DNA from: an uncultured Oscillospiraceae bacterium
GTDB lineage: Bacteria; Bacillota; Clostridia; Oscillospirales; Oscillospiraceae
Direction: 5' to 3'
Length of the DNA stretch: 7,707 bases
NCBI GenBank assembly: GCA_947628265.1
Contig: CANQZF010000076.1
Coordinates: 1 to 7,707 of the forward strand
Under the pieces are notes generated by a model, which was given only the letters and a program-made list of their open reading frames with translations, ran no database searches and was not told the DNA's origin. Below are positions 1 through 6,737 of the stretch, in pieces. Numbering within the stretch: position 1 is the stretch's first letter; the number at the start of each line of letters is the position of its first letter. Both the position numbers and the translations under genes were made by a program.

Positions 1-641
1 CCCGGGAGGGGCGCTGGACCCCCTGCCGGGTGGTGTACGCCTACGGGACGCACCCGGATTTCCGCCGTCGTGGCTTTGGCGGGAAAGTCCTCAAGATGGC
101 CCATGACGCCTCCGTCCAGACGGGGTACGGCGTCATCTGCCCCGCCGAGCGGGGGCTTTTCGACTACTACGAAAAGTTCGGCTACGCAAAATGCTTCGCG
201 GCCACCGAGCAAAACTGCACCGACGTGGGCCTCCCCCTGACGGGCAGCGTCACCCGGGTCACCGTCCGGGGGTACGCCGCGCTGCGGGAGGAGCTTCTCC
301 ACGGGCGGACCCACATCGATTTTGACATAGGGCCCCTGGAGTTTCAGGAGGCCCTATGCAACGAGACCGGCGGGGGGCTTTTCTACATCGTCACCGAGGG
401 CGACCGGTGCTGCGCCGCCGTGGAGATCCGGGACGGGCGGGCCTTCATCCCGGAGCTCATCGCCCCCTCCGCCAGCCGCTACAACGCCGCCGCCCTGGCG
501 GCCCGGTGCGTCAAATGCCAGAACTTCACCTACCGCACGCCGCCCCGCCCGGGGGACGAGGCCGCCCCCTTCGCCATGCTCTCCGCCCCCGCCGTACCCG
601 GGGAGACGCTCCCGGGGTGGTTCGGTTTTGCCTTTGATTGA
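1..641 (+). CDS. GNAT-family N-acetyltransferase, 5'-truncated by the window edge
   Basis: GNAT enzymes move an acetyl group from acetyl-CoA to an amine. The substrate cannot be told from this sequence. The frame is open from base 3 to the TGA at 639-641. The acetyl-CoA-binding motif A is clear near nt 48-90: THPDFRRRGFGGKVL, containing the R-x-x-G-x-G/A pyrophosphate loop. It is followed by a motif-B-like LFDYYEKFGY (about nt 158-185). Downstream are some 140 residues of a second domain ending in GWFGFAFD, a layout I associate with clostridial GNAT proteins that have a C-terminal extension. A GTG at nt 30 could formally start an ORF, but it would remove the N-terminal strands before motif A. 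The frame also stays open upstream of it (encoding REGRWTPCRV), so the true start lies outside the window. The family call is firm; the function is open. Confidence 0.85.
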   Translation, partial: REGRWTPCRVVYAYGTHPDFRRRGFGGKVLKMAHDASVQTGYGVICPAERGLFDYYEKFGYAKCFAATEQNCTDVGLPLTGSVTRVTVRGYAALREELLHGRTHIDFDIGPLEFQEALCNETGGGLFYIVTEGDRCCAAVEIRDGRAFIPELIAPSASRYNAAALAARCVKCQNFTYRTPPRPGDEAAPFAMLSAPAVPGETLPGWFGFAFD

Positions 642-738
642 CAGGATTTGAATAAATTTGTTATGTTAACTGAATATATCTTTGTTTTTAATAATTTTGA
701 AATATTTTAATGTTTTTCTCTTAAAACTTTTGGGCTAC

Positions 739-762
739 TATAAGTATCGTTAACGATGCTTA
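739..762. promoter_or_regulatory. 22-bp near-perfect palindrome next to a -10-like TATAAG (candidate operator or hairpin)
   Basis: Bases 741-762 read TAAGTATCGTTAACGATGCTTA, which pairs with itself at all positions except one G:T. TATAAG at 739-744 resembles a -10 box and overlaps the palindrome's left edge, but I see only a weak T-rich -35. The palindrome lies between the end of the acetyltransferase gene and a strong terminator. It could be a repressor site. Alternatively it could be a short hairpin (9-bp stem, TTAA loop) followed by a pyrimidine-rich tail, helping to end upstream transcription. Confidence 0.35.
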
Positions 763-795
763 TTCACCTTTTTCATTTTATCCTCTTTTTCATCC

Positions 796-827
796 GCCGG
801 GAGCCGAAAGGCTCCCGGCAAATTTTT
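796..827 (+). terminator. Rho-independent terminator
   Basis: A perfect 10-bp GC-rich stem (GCCGGGAGCC / GGCTCCCGGC) closes a stable GAAA tetraloop at 806-809 and is followed by AATTTTTT. It sits about 155 nt after the acetyltransferase stop and 84 nt before the pcrA start codon. It therefore ends upstream transcription and isolates the pcrA promoter. Confidence 0.9.
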
Positions 828-848
828 TATGGGTTTGCAAAGTGTGGG

Positions 849-878
849 TTGTCCTTTGGGGGCAAAAGGGTGTATAAT
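849..878 (+). promoter_or_regulatory. Sigma-A-type promoter of pcrA
   Basis: A consensus TATAAT lies at 873-878, with TTGTCC (4 of 6 matches to TTGACA) at 849-854 and an 18-bp spacer. Transcription would begin near 885, giving a leader of about 25 nt before the ATG at 911. The ribosome binding site is weak: only AAGG at 898-901. Confidence 0.7.
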
Positions 879-910
879 AAGGCAAACATTTTTACATAAG
901 GCAGTGTGCT

Positions 911-3403
911 ATGGACAGGAAAGAATTAGAGAAACGATTTGTCACAGCCCGGCGGGAGCTGATCCTCCGGGATTTTCAGGGCCTCAACGACATGCAGCAA
1001 AGGGCCGTGATGGCCACGGAGGGGCCGCTTTTACTGCTGGCGGGGGCCGGGAGCGGCAAGACCACGGTGCTCATCAACCGGGTCGCCAACCTCATCCGCT
1101 TTGGCCGCGCCTCGGACTCCGAGGAGCTGCCGGAGGGCGCGGGGGAGGCGGAGCTGGCCGTTTTGGAGAAGGCCGTCCGGGAGACGGGGGAGCTGTCGCC
1201 GGAGGTCGAGGCGCTCTGCGCCCTGGACCCGGTGGAGCCCTGGCGGATCTGCGCCATCACCTTCACCAACAAGGCCGCCGACGAGCTGAAAAGCCGCCTG
1301 GAGGCCCGGCTGGGGCCGGGGGCCCAGGACATCTGGGCCATGACCTTCCACTCCGCGTGCGTGCGGATCTTGCGGCGCAGCGGCGAGGCCATGGGTCTGC
1401 CCTCCTCCTTCACCATCTACGACGCCTCGGACTCCGCAGCGGTGATGAAGCGGGTCCTCAAGGAGCTCAACATGGACGAAAAGACCTTCCCCCCCAAGGT
1501 GGTGCTCTCCGCCATCAGCCGGGCCAAGGACAACATGCTCTCCGCTGAGGATTTCGCCGCCCAGGCGGAGAAGGGCTGGGACCCCCGGAATAAGCAGATC
1601 GCCAAGGCGTACATCGAGTACTCCCGGAGGCTCCTGGCCGCCGACGCTCTGGATTTTGACGACCTCATCCTCTTCACCGTCCGGCTTTTGCGGGACTACC
1701 CGGAGGTCCGGGAGCGTTGGCAGAGACAGTTTCAGTACGTCCTGGTGGACGAGTACCAGGACACCAGCAAAATTCAGTACAAGCTGGCGGCGTACCTGGC
1801 CGGCGGGCGGGGGAATATCTGCGTGGTGGGCGACGACGACCAGAGCATCTACCGCTTCCGGGGCGCCACCATCGAGAACATCCTGGGCTTTGAAAAGCTC
1901 TACAAAAACGCCCGCGTCATAAAGCTGGAACAAAACTACCGCTCCACCGGCCACATCCTGGGGGCCGCCAACAGCGTCATCAAGAATAATTTAGGCCGCA
2001 AGGGCAAGAACCTCTGGACCTCCGCCGGGGATGGGGAGAAGCTCACACTCCACATCGCGGAGAACGACGACGAGGAGGCCGCCTTCGTGGCGGGGAAGAT
2101 CGTGGAGGGGGTCTCCTCCGGGATGCGCTGGGGAGATTTCGCGGTGCTCTACCGCATGAATGCCCAGTCCAACCGCCTGGAGTACGCCTTCAAGCGCATG
2201 AGCATCCCCTACCGGGTCGTGGGCGGCACCCGGTTCTTTGACCGCATGGAAATAAAGGACGTGACCAGCTACCTCTGCGCCGTCCAGAACCCGGCGGACG
2301 ACCTGCGGCTTTTGCGGATCATCAATAATCCCCCCCGGGGCATCGGGGAGACCACTCTGGAGCGGCTTCGCGCCATTTCCGCCACGGAGCGGCGGCCTCT
2401 TTTGGACGTGGCGGCGGACGCGGCCCTCTACCCCGAGCTCAAGGCCGCCGCCGGGAAGCTCATGAAGTTTTTAGAGCTCATCATGGAGCTGCGGACACTC
2501 TCGGAGTCCATGCCCCTCCCGGAATTTTATGACGCGCTCCTGGATAAGACCGGGTATCTGGCGGCCCTGGGGGACTCCGACGAGGCCCTGGCGCGCCGGG
2601 ACAACATCATGGAGCTCAAGAGCAACATCGTAAATTACGCCGCCGGAGCGGAGAGCCCGTCCCTTGCGGGTTTTCTGGACGAGATCGCCCTCTACACCGA
2701 CCTTGACAGCATGGAGGCCGGGGAGAACAGCGTGGTGATGATGACCATCCACTCCGCCAAGGGACTGGAATTTCCCTCCGTATTTCTGGTGGGCATGGAG
2801 GACGGCATCTTCCCCTCCAGCCGGACCATCGGGGACGAGGAGGAGATGGAGGAGGAGCGCCGGCTCTGTTACGTGGCCCTGACCCGGGCCAAGCGCAGCC
2901 TCACTCTCACCGCCGCCAGACGCCGGATGCTCTTTGGCCGCACCAGCTCCAACCTCATCTCCCGGTTCGTGGAGGAAATTCCTGAGGAACACATCGATAA
3001 ACCCGCCGACGCCGTGCGTCAGGGCCTACGCTATGAGCCGGACCCGGAGTATATGGACTACGCCCTCCGGGAGCGGCAGTTTGAGCGCCGGGAGGCGCGC
3101 GGCGCGTACAGGGAGCATCTGTCCCCCAACGACGCCCGCCGGCCGGGGCCCATCCGCTCCGCCTCCGGCGTGGCGCGCCCGGGCCCGTCCCGCCCACCTG
3201 TGGGGAAGACCCCCGCCGCCAAGGCGTCCCCCGCCCTTTTGGAGCTGCGCCCCGGGGACGCCATCCGCCACAAGGCCTTCGGCCAGGGGACGGTGACGGA
3301 CGTGAAGACCATGCCCGGGGACGCCCTTGTCACCGTGGACTTCGGCGGGACCCAGAAGCGCCTGATGCTCCGGGCCGCCGGTGCCTTTATCACGAAGCTG
3401 TGA
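911..3403 (+). CDS. pcrA: ATP-dependent DNA helicase PcrA (UvrD/Rep family, SF1A)
   Basis: PcrA is a cytoplasmic 3'-5' DNA helicase used in nucleotide excision repair, rolling-circle plasmid replication and clearing of proteins or RNA polymerase from DNA. The 830-residue product carries the full SF1A set in order: Q motif LNDMQQRAV (25-33), Walker A AGAGSGKT (44-51), Ia ITFTNKAADEL (116-126), Walker B VDEYQDT (279-285), III GDDDQSIYRFRGA (307-319), IV QNYRST (341-346), V TIHSAKGLEF (612-621) and VI RRLCYVALTRA (650-660). After a Pro/Arg/Ala-rich linker (about 690-775), residues from about 778 (ELRPGDAIRHKAFGQGTV) match the Tudor-like C-terminal domain that binds RNA polymerase in Bacillus PcrA. 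That domain separates PcrA from generic UvrD-like proteins. An extra acidic segment of about 45 residues (roughly 64-108) lies between motifs I and Ia. Met1 gives the normal distance to the Q motif. The gene probably shares a transcript with the phosphatase gene that follows. Confidence 0.95.
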   Translation: MDRKELEKRFVTARRELILRDFQGLNDMQQRAVMATEGPLLLLAGAGSGKTTVLINRVANLIRFGRASDSEELPEGAGEAELAVLEKAVRETGELSPEVEALCALDPVEPWRICAITFTNKAADELKSRLEARLGPGAQDIWAMTFHSACVRILRRSGEAMGLPSSFTIYDASDSAAVMKRVLKELNMDEKTFPPKVVLSAISRAKDNMLSAEDFAAQAEKGWDPRNKQIAKAYIEYSRRLLAADALDFDDLILFTVRLLRDYPEVRERWQRQFQYVLVDEYQDTSKIQYKLAAYLAGGRGNICVVGDDDQSIYRFRGATIENILGFEKLYKNARVIKLEQNYRSTGHILGAANSVIKNNLGRKGKNLWTSAGDGEKLTLHIAENDDEEAAFVAGKIVEGVSSGMRWGDFAVLYRMNAQSNRLEYAFKRMSIPYRVVGGTRFFDRMEIKDVTSYLCAVQNPADDLRLLRIINNPPRGIGETTLERLRAISATERRPLLDVAADAALYPELKAAAGKLMKFLELIMELRTLSESMPLPEFYDALLDKTGYLAALGDSDEALARRDNIMELKSNIVNYAAGAESPSLAGFLDEIALYTDLDSMEAGENSVVMMTIHSAKGLEFPSVFLVGMEDGIFPSSRTIGDEEEMEEERRLCYVALTRAKRSLTLTAARRRMLFGRTSSNLISRFVEEIPEEHIDKPADAVRQGLRYEPDPEYMDYALRERQFERREARGAYREHLSPNDARRPGPIRSASGVARPGPSRPPVGKTPAAKASPALLELRPGDAIRHKAFGQGTVTDVKTMPGDALVTVDFGGTQKRLMLRAAGAFITKL

Positions 3404-3414
3404 GGCAAAATGAT

Positions 3415-4068
3415 ATGCGAACATACGACATCCTTCTCTTCGATCTGGACGGGACCCTGACGGACTCCGCCCCCGGCGTCTACAACGGCTTTTGCGCGGC
3501 TCTCGGGAGTCTCGGCATGGAGATACCCACCTTTGAGGATTTTAAAAAGTGCATGGGCCCGCCGCTTTCCTACTCCTTCAGGACCTTTTTCGGGCTGGAG
3601 GGGGAGCGGCTGGAGGCGGCCACAAAAACGTACCTCACCTACGCCGCCGCAAAAGGATATACGGAAAACAGCCTCATCCCCGGGGTGGAGGAGGCCCTGC
3701 GGCGGCTGAACGCCGCCGGGTACACCCTGGCCGTGGCCTCCACCAAGGCCCAGCCCCAGGTGGAGAGCGTCATCCGGCGCTTCGGGCTGGAGCCGTATTT
3801 CCGGCTTTTAGCCGGGTCCAAGGACGAGGTGGGCCGCAGCAGCAAGGCCGACGTCCTTCGGTACATCATCGACGCCCTCCCCATCCCCGACGTCTCCCGG
3901 GCCCTCATGATCGGCGACAGATTTTACGACGTGGAGGGGGCCCGGGCGTGGGGCATCGAGACCCTGGGGGTCCTCTACGGCTACGGCACGGCGGAGGAGC
4001 TCGGAGAGGCCGGGGCCATACACCTCTCCGCCACCCCTGCGGAGCTGGCGGATTTTTTGGGGGCATGA
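3415..4068 (+). CDS. HAD-superfamily phosphatase (phosphoglycolate phosphatase / 5'-nucleotidase-like)
   Basis: This is a 217-residue soluble HAD hydrolase with a C1-type cap; such enzymes remove phosphate from small metabolites through an aspartyl-phosphate. All four motifs are intact: I DLDGTLTDS (10-18, nucleophile D10 and acid/base D12), II Ser109 in LAVASTKAQ, III Lys144 in RSSKADV, and IV GDRFYD (167-172, metal ligands D168 and D172). The GPPLSYSF stretch in the cap (48-55) resembles the Gph-like and 5'-nucleotidase branch, but the substrate is not predictable. I chose ATG 3415: GAGG at 3402-3405 is a good SD nine bases upstream. The in-frame GTG at 3400 has no SD and would add RQND-type residues ahead of the beta-strand. 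The SD overlaps the pcrA stop codon, suggesting co-transcription and translational coupling. No terminator is visible before the tRNA promoter, so the operon may end at the tRNA terminator. Confidence 0.9.
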   Translation: MRTYDILLFDLDGTLTDSAPGVYNGFCAALGSLGMEIPTFEDFKKCMGPPLSYSFRTFFGLEGERLEAATKTYLTYAAAKGYTENSLIPGVEEALRRLNAAGYTLAVASTKAQPQVESVIRRFGLEPYFRLLAGSKDEVGRSSKADVLRYIIDALPIPDVSRALMIGDRFYDVEGARAWGIETLGVLYGYGTAEELGEAGAIHLSATPAELADFLGA

Positions 4069-4106
4069 TCTTACCCCTCCGGATGAAAATTTAAGCGAAA
4101 AAACAC

Positions 4107-4135
4107 TTGACACCCCAAGGGCGATATGGTATTAT
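4107..4135 (+). promoter_or_regulatory. Strong promoter of tRNA-Leu
   Basis: A perfect TTGACA (4107-4112), a 17-bp spacer and TATTAT (4130-4135) preceded by an extended -10 TG (4127-4128) form a near-consensus sigma-A promoter. The predicted start near 4142 is only a few bases before the mature tRNA, leaving a minimal 5' leader for RNase P. Confidence 0.85.
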
Positions 4136-4145
4136 ACTTGCGCAC

Positions 4146-4233
4146 GCGCGAGTGGTGGAATTGGCAGACTCGCTAGATTCAGGTTCTAGTGTGCACTACG
4201 CACGTGGGGGTTCAAGTCCCCCCTCGCGCACCA
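4146..4233 (+). tRNA. tRNA-Leu (anticodon CAG)
   Basis: This is a class II tRNA of 88 nt with an encoded CCA end. The 7-bp acceptor stem pairs GCGCGAG (4146-4152) with CTCGCGC (4223-4229), followed by discriminator A4230 and CCA at 4231-4233. The anticodon stem is CTAGA/TCTAG around the loop TTCAGGT, placing CAG at 4180-4182, which reads CUG. A long variable arm folds as GTGC/GCAC (4191-4203), as expected for leucine. The T arm is GGGGG-TTCAAGT-CCCCC (4206-4222). CUG is a frequent leucine codon in the GC-rich genes of this window. Confidence 0.97.
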
Positions 4234-4270
4234 AAAATCGGCAAGCATCGTCAGAGGCTTGCCGATTTTT
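4234..4270 (+). terminator. Rho-independent terminator of the tRNA-Leu unit
   Basis: AAAATCGGCAAGC pairs perfectly with GCTTGCCGATTTT around a 10-nt loop (4247-4256), with a T-run at 4266-4270 and more T's just after. It begins directly after the tRNA CCA end, so it closes this one-gene tRNA unit and possibly read-through from the pcrA operon. The A-rich 5' arm suggests it could also work in reverse. Confidence 0.88.
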
Positions 4271-4275
4271 ACTTT

Positions 4276-4303
4276 TTCACTATTCACTATTCACTCTTCA
4301 CTA
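4276..4303. repeat. Tandem heptamer repeat TTCACTA x4
   Basis: Four head-to-tail copies (TTCACTA, TTCACTA, TTCACTC, TTCACTA) follow the tRNA terminator. A short reverse-complement relative, AATAGTGAA, occurs at 4337-4345, followed by further purine-rich copies to about 4360. The two sides could pair, with about 33 bp between the last heptamer and the reverse copy. No coding potential is visible. Confidence 0.7.
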
Positions 4304-4382
4304 AATACGTTGGGCCGATTTTTGGAAGTAAGAAGTAATAGTGAAGAATGAAGAGGTAGTTTTTATTAATTTTTGACCGTTG

Positions 4383-4414
4383 AACCGGGCGGGGGTGGAG
4401 CTCCGCCCGGTTTT
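4383..4414 (+). terminator. Rho-independent terminator-like hairpin with no obvious gene
   Basis: AACCGGGCGG (4383-4392) pairs perfectly with CCGCCCGGTT (4403-4412) around a 10-nt loop and is followed by TTTTgcgcTTTT. The nearest upstream gene, tRNA-Leu, already has a terminator, so this is either a backup, a relic, or the end of an unseen short transcript. The opposite strand has no T-run. Confidence 0.75.
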
Positions 4415-4481
4415 GCGCTTTTCATGAACGATAAACCAATAAAAAACACTTTTTTGATCCATTCAATCTTTGCCCGGAGGG

Positions 4482-4510
4482 TAGATTTAGCGGGAAATGT
4501 ATTGTATAAT
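4482..4510 (+). promoter_or_regulatory. Promoter of the GH31 gene
   Basis: TATAAT at 4505-4510 has TAGATT at 4482-4487 (3 of 6 matches to TTGACA), 17 bp apart. The start would be near 4517, leaving a short leader. GGGGTGG at 4530-4536 is a plausible SD for the ATG at 4541. I see no clear cre site or operator. Confidence 0.6.
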
Positions 4511-4540
4511 TGGAAAAAACACATTTAACGGGGTGGTTGC

Positions 4541-6490
4541 ATGATTACAAAATACATTTTCGGTGACCCGGTGGAGACGGGGGCGGTTACGGCGGCGGTG
4601 GAGGATGTCTCCGGCGTGGCGCGGTTTCAGGTGGAGCGGGACAAGGGCGGCATCGCGTTCCGTCTTCCCCTGGGGGCCCGGGACGTCGTCTATGGCCTTG
4701 GGGAGACCATGGGGCGAGTCAACAAGCGGGGCGGGCGGTATATCTCCTTCAACACCGACACCGCCGACCATGAGGACTCAAACCCCTCCCTTTACGCCTC
4801 CCACAATTTCCTTGTGGTGGACGGGGAGGCGGCCTTCGGCGCGTTTTTCGATACCCCCGCCCGGGTGGTCTTTGAGATCGACTATCAGGGCTCCGGGGAG
4901 ATCTACGTCCACTGCGACACCCAGGACCTGCGGCTCTATCAAATCGAGAGCGATACGGCCTTGGGCGTCTGCCGGGAGCTCATCGCCGCCGTGGGGCGGT
5001 GCTATCTCCCGCCCCTCTGGGCCTTCGGCTATGGCCAGAGCCGGTTCGGGTACGCCGCGCCCGAGGATTTCCGCAAGGTCGCCGACGGATACCAGAAAAA
5101 CAGCCTGCCTCTCGACTACATCTGCATGGACATCGACTACATGGAGGGTTACCGGGACTTCTCCTTCAACCAAAAGAACTTTCCGGACATCGGGGCCTTT
5201 GTCTCGGAGATGGGTTCCCGGGGCATCCGCCTCGTGCCCATTGTGGACGCCGGCATCAAGGTGGAACCGGGGGAGGCGGTGTACGAGGAGGGCGTCCGGG
5301 GCGGGTATTTCTGCCGGAATAAGGAGGGCGGCTTCTTCAAGGCCGGCGTCTGGCCGGGGATGACCCACTTCCCGGATTTTCTCAATACACGCGCCAGAGA
5401 GTGGTTCGGGGGACTATACAAATTCTATACCGACGCCGGGATCGAGGGCTTTTGGAACGACATGAACGAGCCCGCCATCTTCTACAGCGAGTACGCCAAG
5501 GGGCTGAAAAATCCCCTCTACCAGCTTATCCTCGGGATGCTCCCCGGCAAGCGGCGAAAGGAGAAGAAGGCCCGGGAGCTTTTGCGCGATTACAAATCCT
5601 TTTTCCACGACATGGACGGGCGGCGGCTCCGGCACTACGACGTCCACAACCTCTTCGGCGCCATGATGACCCGGGCCACCAGCGAGGGGCTTGAGAGGCT
5701 TTTGGACCACCGCTTCATGCTCTTCTCCCGCTCCAGCTACATCGGCGCCAACCGCTACGGGGGCGTCTGGACCGGGGACAACAGCTCCAAATGGGAGCAT
5801 CTCAGGCTGAATGTGCGGCACATGCCGTCCCTCAACATGTGCGGCTTCCTATACTCCGGGGCGGACACCGGCGGCTTCGGCGGCAACTGCACAAGGGAGC
5901 TTTTGCTGCGGTGGCTGGCCTTCTCCGTGTTCACGCCGCTGATGCGCAACCACACCAGCAAATTCACCCAAAACCAGGAGGCGTACAGCTTCGGGGACGT
6001 GGAGGACTTCCGCACCGTGCTCCGGCTGCGCTACCGGCTGCTGCCCTACATCTACTCCGAGTACATGAAGGCGGCGCTGACGGCGGATATGTACATAAAG
6101 CCGCTCTCGTTCGTCTACCCGGAGGCCAGGGGCATCGAGGACCAGCTTCTGGTGGGCGACAGCCTCATGATCGCCCCCGTTGTCATCGAGGGGGCTCTTT
6201 CAAGGCGTGTCTACATCCCCGAGGACATGACCGAGGTGCGCTACAACGGGGAGTTTACTTGCCGCCCCGTCTCCAAGGGTGAATACACGGTGGAGGTGGG
6301 GCTTTCGGAGGTGGTCTTCTACATCCGCCCCGGCAAGCTCCTGCCCATAGGGAAAATCATCTCCAACACGAGGGAATACGACGTGAGCGATCTCACTTTA
6401 TTGGGCGATGGCGAGACCTACGAGCTCTACACCGACGACGGGCTGACAAGGGACTGCACGCTGGAGAATATAAGGGTTTTGAGAAAATAA
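4541..6490 (+). CDS. Glycoside hydrolase family 31 (alpha-glucosidase-like)
   Basis: GH31 enzymes are retaining exo-acting alpha-glycosidases, mostly alpha-glucosidases or alpha-xylosidases, with an N-terminal beta-sandwich, a TIM barrel and C-terminal beta domains. In this 649-residue protein the beta-sandwich covers roughly 1-165. The barrel starts with PPLWAFGYGQSRFGY and MDIDYMEGYRDF (196-207). The nucleophile is D307 in GFWNDMNEP and the acid/base is D413 in GVWTGDNSS. GADTGGF (440-446), RW (457-458) and RNHT (469-472) are other expected active-site segments. The C-terminal beta region begins around 540. There is no signal peptide or membrane segment, so it should act in the cytoplasm on imported oligosaccharides. 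The gene stands alone with its own promoter and no sugar transporter or regulator beside it in view, so the substrate remains open. The first ~100-bp repeat copy begins nine bases after its stop. Confidence 0.93.
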   Translation: MITKYIFGDPVETGAVTAAVEDVSGVARFQVERDKGGIAFRLPLGARDVVYGLGETMGRVNKRGGRYISFNTDTADHEDSNPSLYASHNFLVVDGEAAFGAFFDTPARVVFEIDYQGSGEIYVHCDTQDLRLYQIESDTALGVCRELIAAVGRCYLPPLWAFGYGQSRFGYAAPEDFRKVADGYQKNSLPLDYICMDIDYMEGYRDFSFNQKNFPDIGAFVSEMGSRGIRLVPIVDAGIKVEPGEAVYEEGVRGGYFCRNKEGGFFKAGVWPGMTHFPDFLNTRAREWFGGLYKFYTDAGIEGFWNDMNEPAIFYSEYAKGLKNPLYQLILGMLPGKRRKEKKARELLRDYKSFFHDMDGRRLRHYDVHNLFGAMMTRATSEGLERLLDHRFMLFSRSSYIGANRYGGVWTGDNSSKWEHLRLNVRHMPSLNMCGFLYSGADTGGFGGNCTRELLLRWLAFSVFTPLMRNHTSKFTQNQEAYSFGDVEDFRTVLRLRYRLLPYIYSEYMKAALTADMYIKPLSFVYPEARGIEDQLLVGDSLMIAPVVIEGALSRRVYIPEDMTEVRYNGEFTCRPVSKGEYTVEVGLSEVVFYIRPGKLLPIGKIISNTREYDVSDLTLLGDGETYELYTDDGLTRDCTLENIRVLRK

Positions 6491-6498
6491 GAGGAAAA

Positions 6499-6600
6499 AT
6501 TGAAAAGCGCGCCTTTGCGGTGTATTTTTTGCTTGCGGTGTAAAATGCGTGCCGGGTCAATAGCGGTAGATTTATTCACGATTTTGCGGTATGGTTTATT
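6499..6600. repeat. ~102-bp dispersed repeat element, copy 1
   Basis: This copy aligns with 7290-7390 over its full length with nine substitutions and one single-base indel (about 90% identity), in the same orientation. It begins just after the GH31 stop codon. Inside it TTGCGGTGTA occurs twice, 18 bp apart (6515-6524 and 6533-6542). A weak hairpin (GCGCC/GGTGT, 6509-6523) is followed by ATTTTTT in this copy only and could serve as a poor terminator for GH31. Its 3' end has TAGATT (6567-6572) but a degenerate -10, TATGGT (6590-6595), where copy 2 has TATTAT. Confidence 0.85.
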
Positions 6601-6643
6601 GAAGGGTGGATATATGTTTGTCCGCTGGGTTGTCATTTGTCGA

Positions 6644-6661
6644 CTTAACAACAGTGTTAAG
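6644..6661. promoter_or_regulatory. Inverted repeat upstream of the HTH gene (candidate operator)
   Basis: CTTAACA and TGTTAAG form perfect 7-bp arms around ACAG. GTTAA-G-TTAAC (6656-6666) overlaps the right arm. It lies 41 bp upstream of the TG of the HTH gene's likely extended -10, a plausible distance for a regulator site. No protein can be assigned to it from sequence alone. Confidence 0.35.
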
Positions 6662-6701
6662 TTAACTAACGCTTTACGTGCTGTTTTTTGAAGTTGCGCG
6701 G

Positions 6702-6717
6702 TGCTATCATAATGATA
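6702..6717 (+). promoter_or_regulatory. Extended -10 promoter overlapped by a 13-bp palindrome, upstream of the HTH gene
   Basis: TGC-TATCAT (6702-6710) fits an extended -10 element. The sequence TATCAT-A-ATGATA (6705-6717) is a perfect palindrome over the same bases. No good -35 is seen at the usual distance, which is tolerable with an extended -10. A repressor bound here would block transcription of the HTH gene, so self-repression is a reasonable inference. Confidence 0.45.
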
Positions 6718-6737
6718 CAAAGTTCAGGAGGTCATGT

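Noticed and set aside
30..32. GTG at 30 as the true start of the acetyltransferase
   Set aside because: The frame is open to the window edge and a GNAT fold needs strands and helices before motif A.
1031..1954. Long antisense open frame of about 300 codons within pcrA
   Set aside because: It runs opposite a gene with every helicase motif conserved. Long antisense frames are expected where codons are so GC-rich, and its Gly/Val/Leu/His-rich translation matches no family I know. Similar antisense frames in the GH31 gene were dropped for the same reason.
3400..3414. GTG at 3400 as start of the HAD phosphatase
   Set aside because: No SD precedes it, while ATG 3415 has GAGG at good spacing and starts right before the first beta-strand.
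4415..4540. Riboswitch or T-box leader before the GH31 gene
   Set aside because: The leader after the predicted start is only about 25 nt and has no T-box sequence (GGGTGGTACCGCG) or terminator/antiterminator pair.
6427..6720. Antisense ORF over repeat copy 1, and its counterpart over copy 2 (7044-7370)
   Set aside because: The shared peptide comes only from the repeat, the flanking residues differ completely, and the substitutions between copies are all amino-acid-changing. Neither ORF has a convincing SD.
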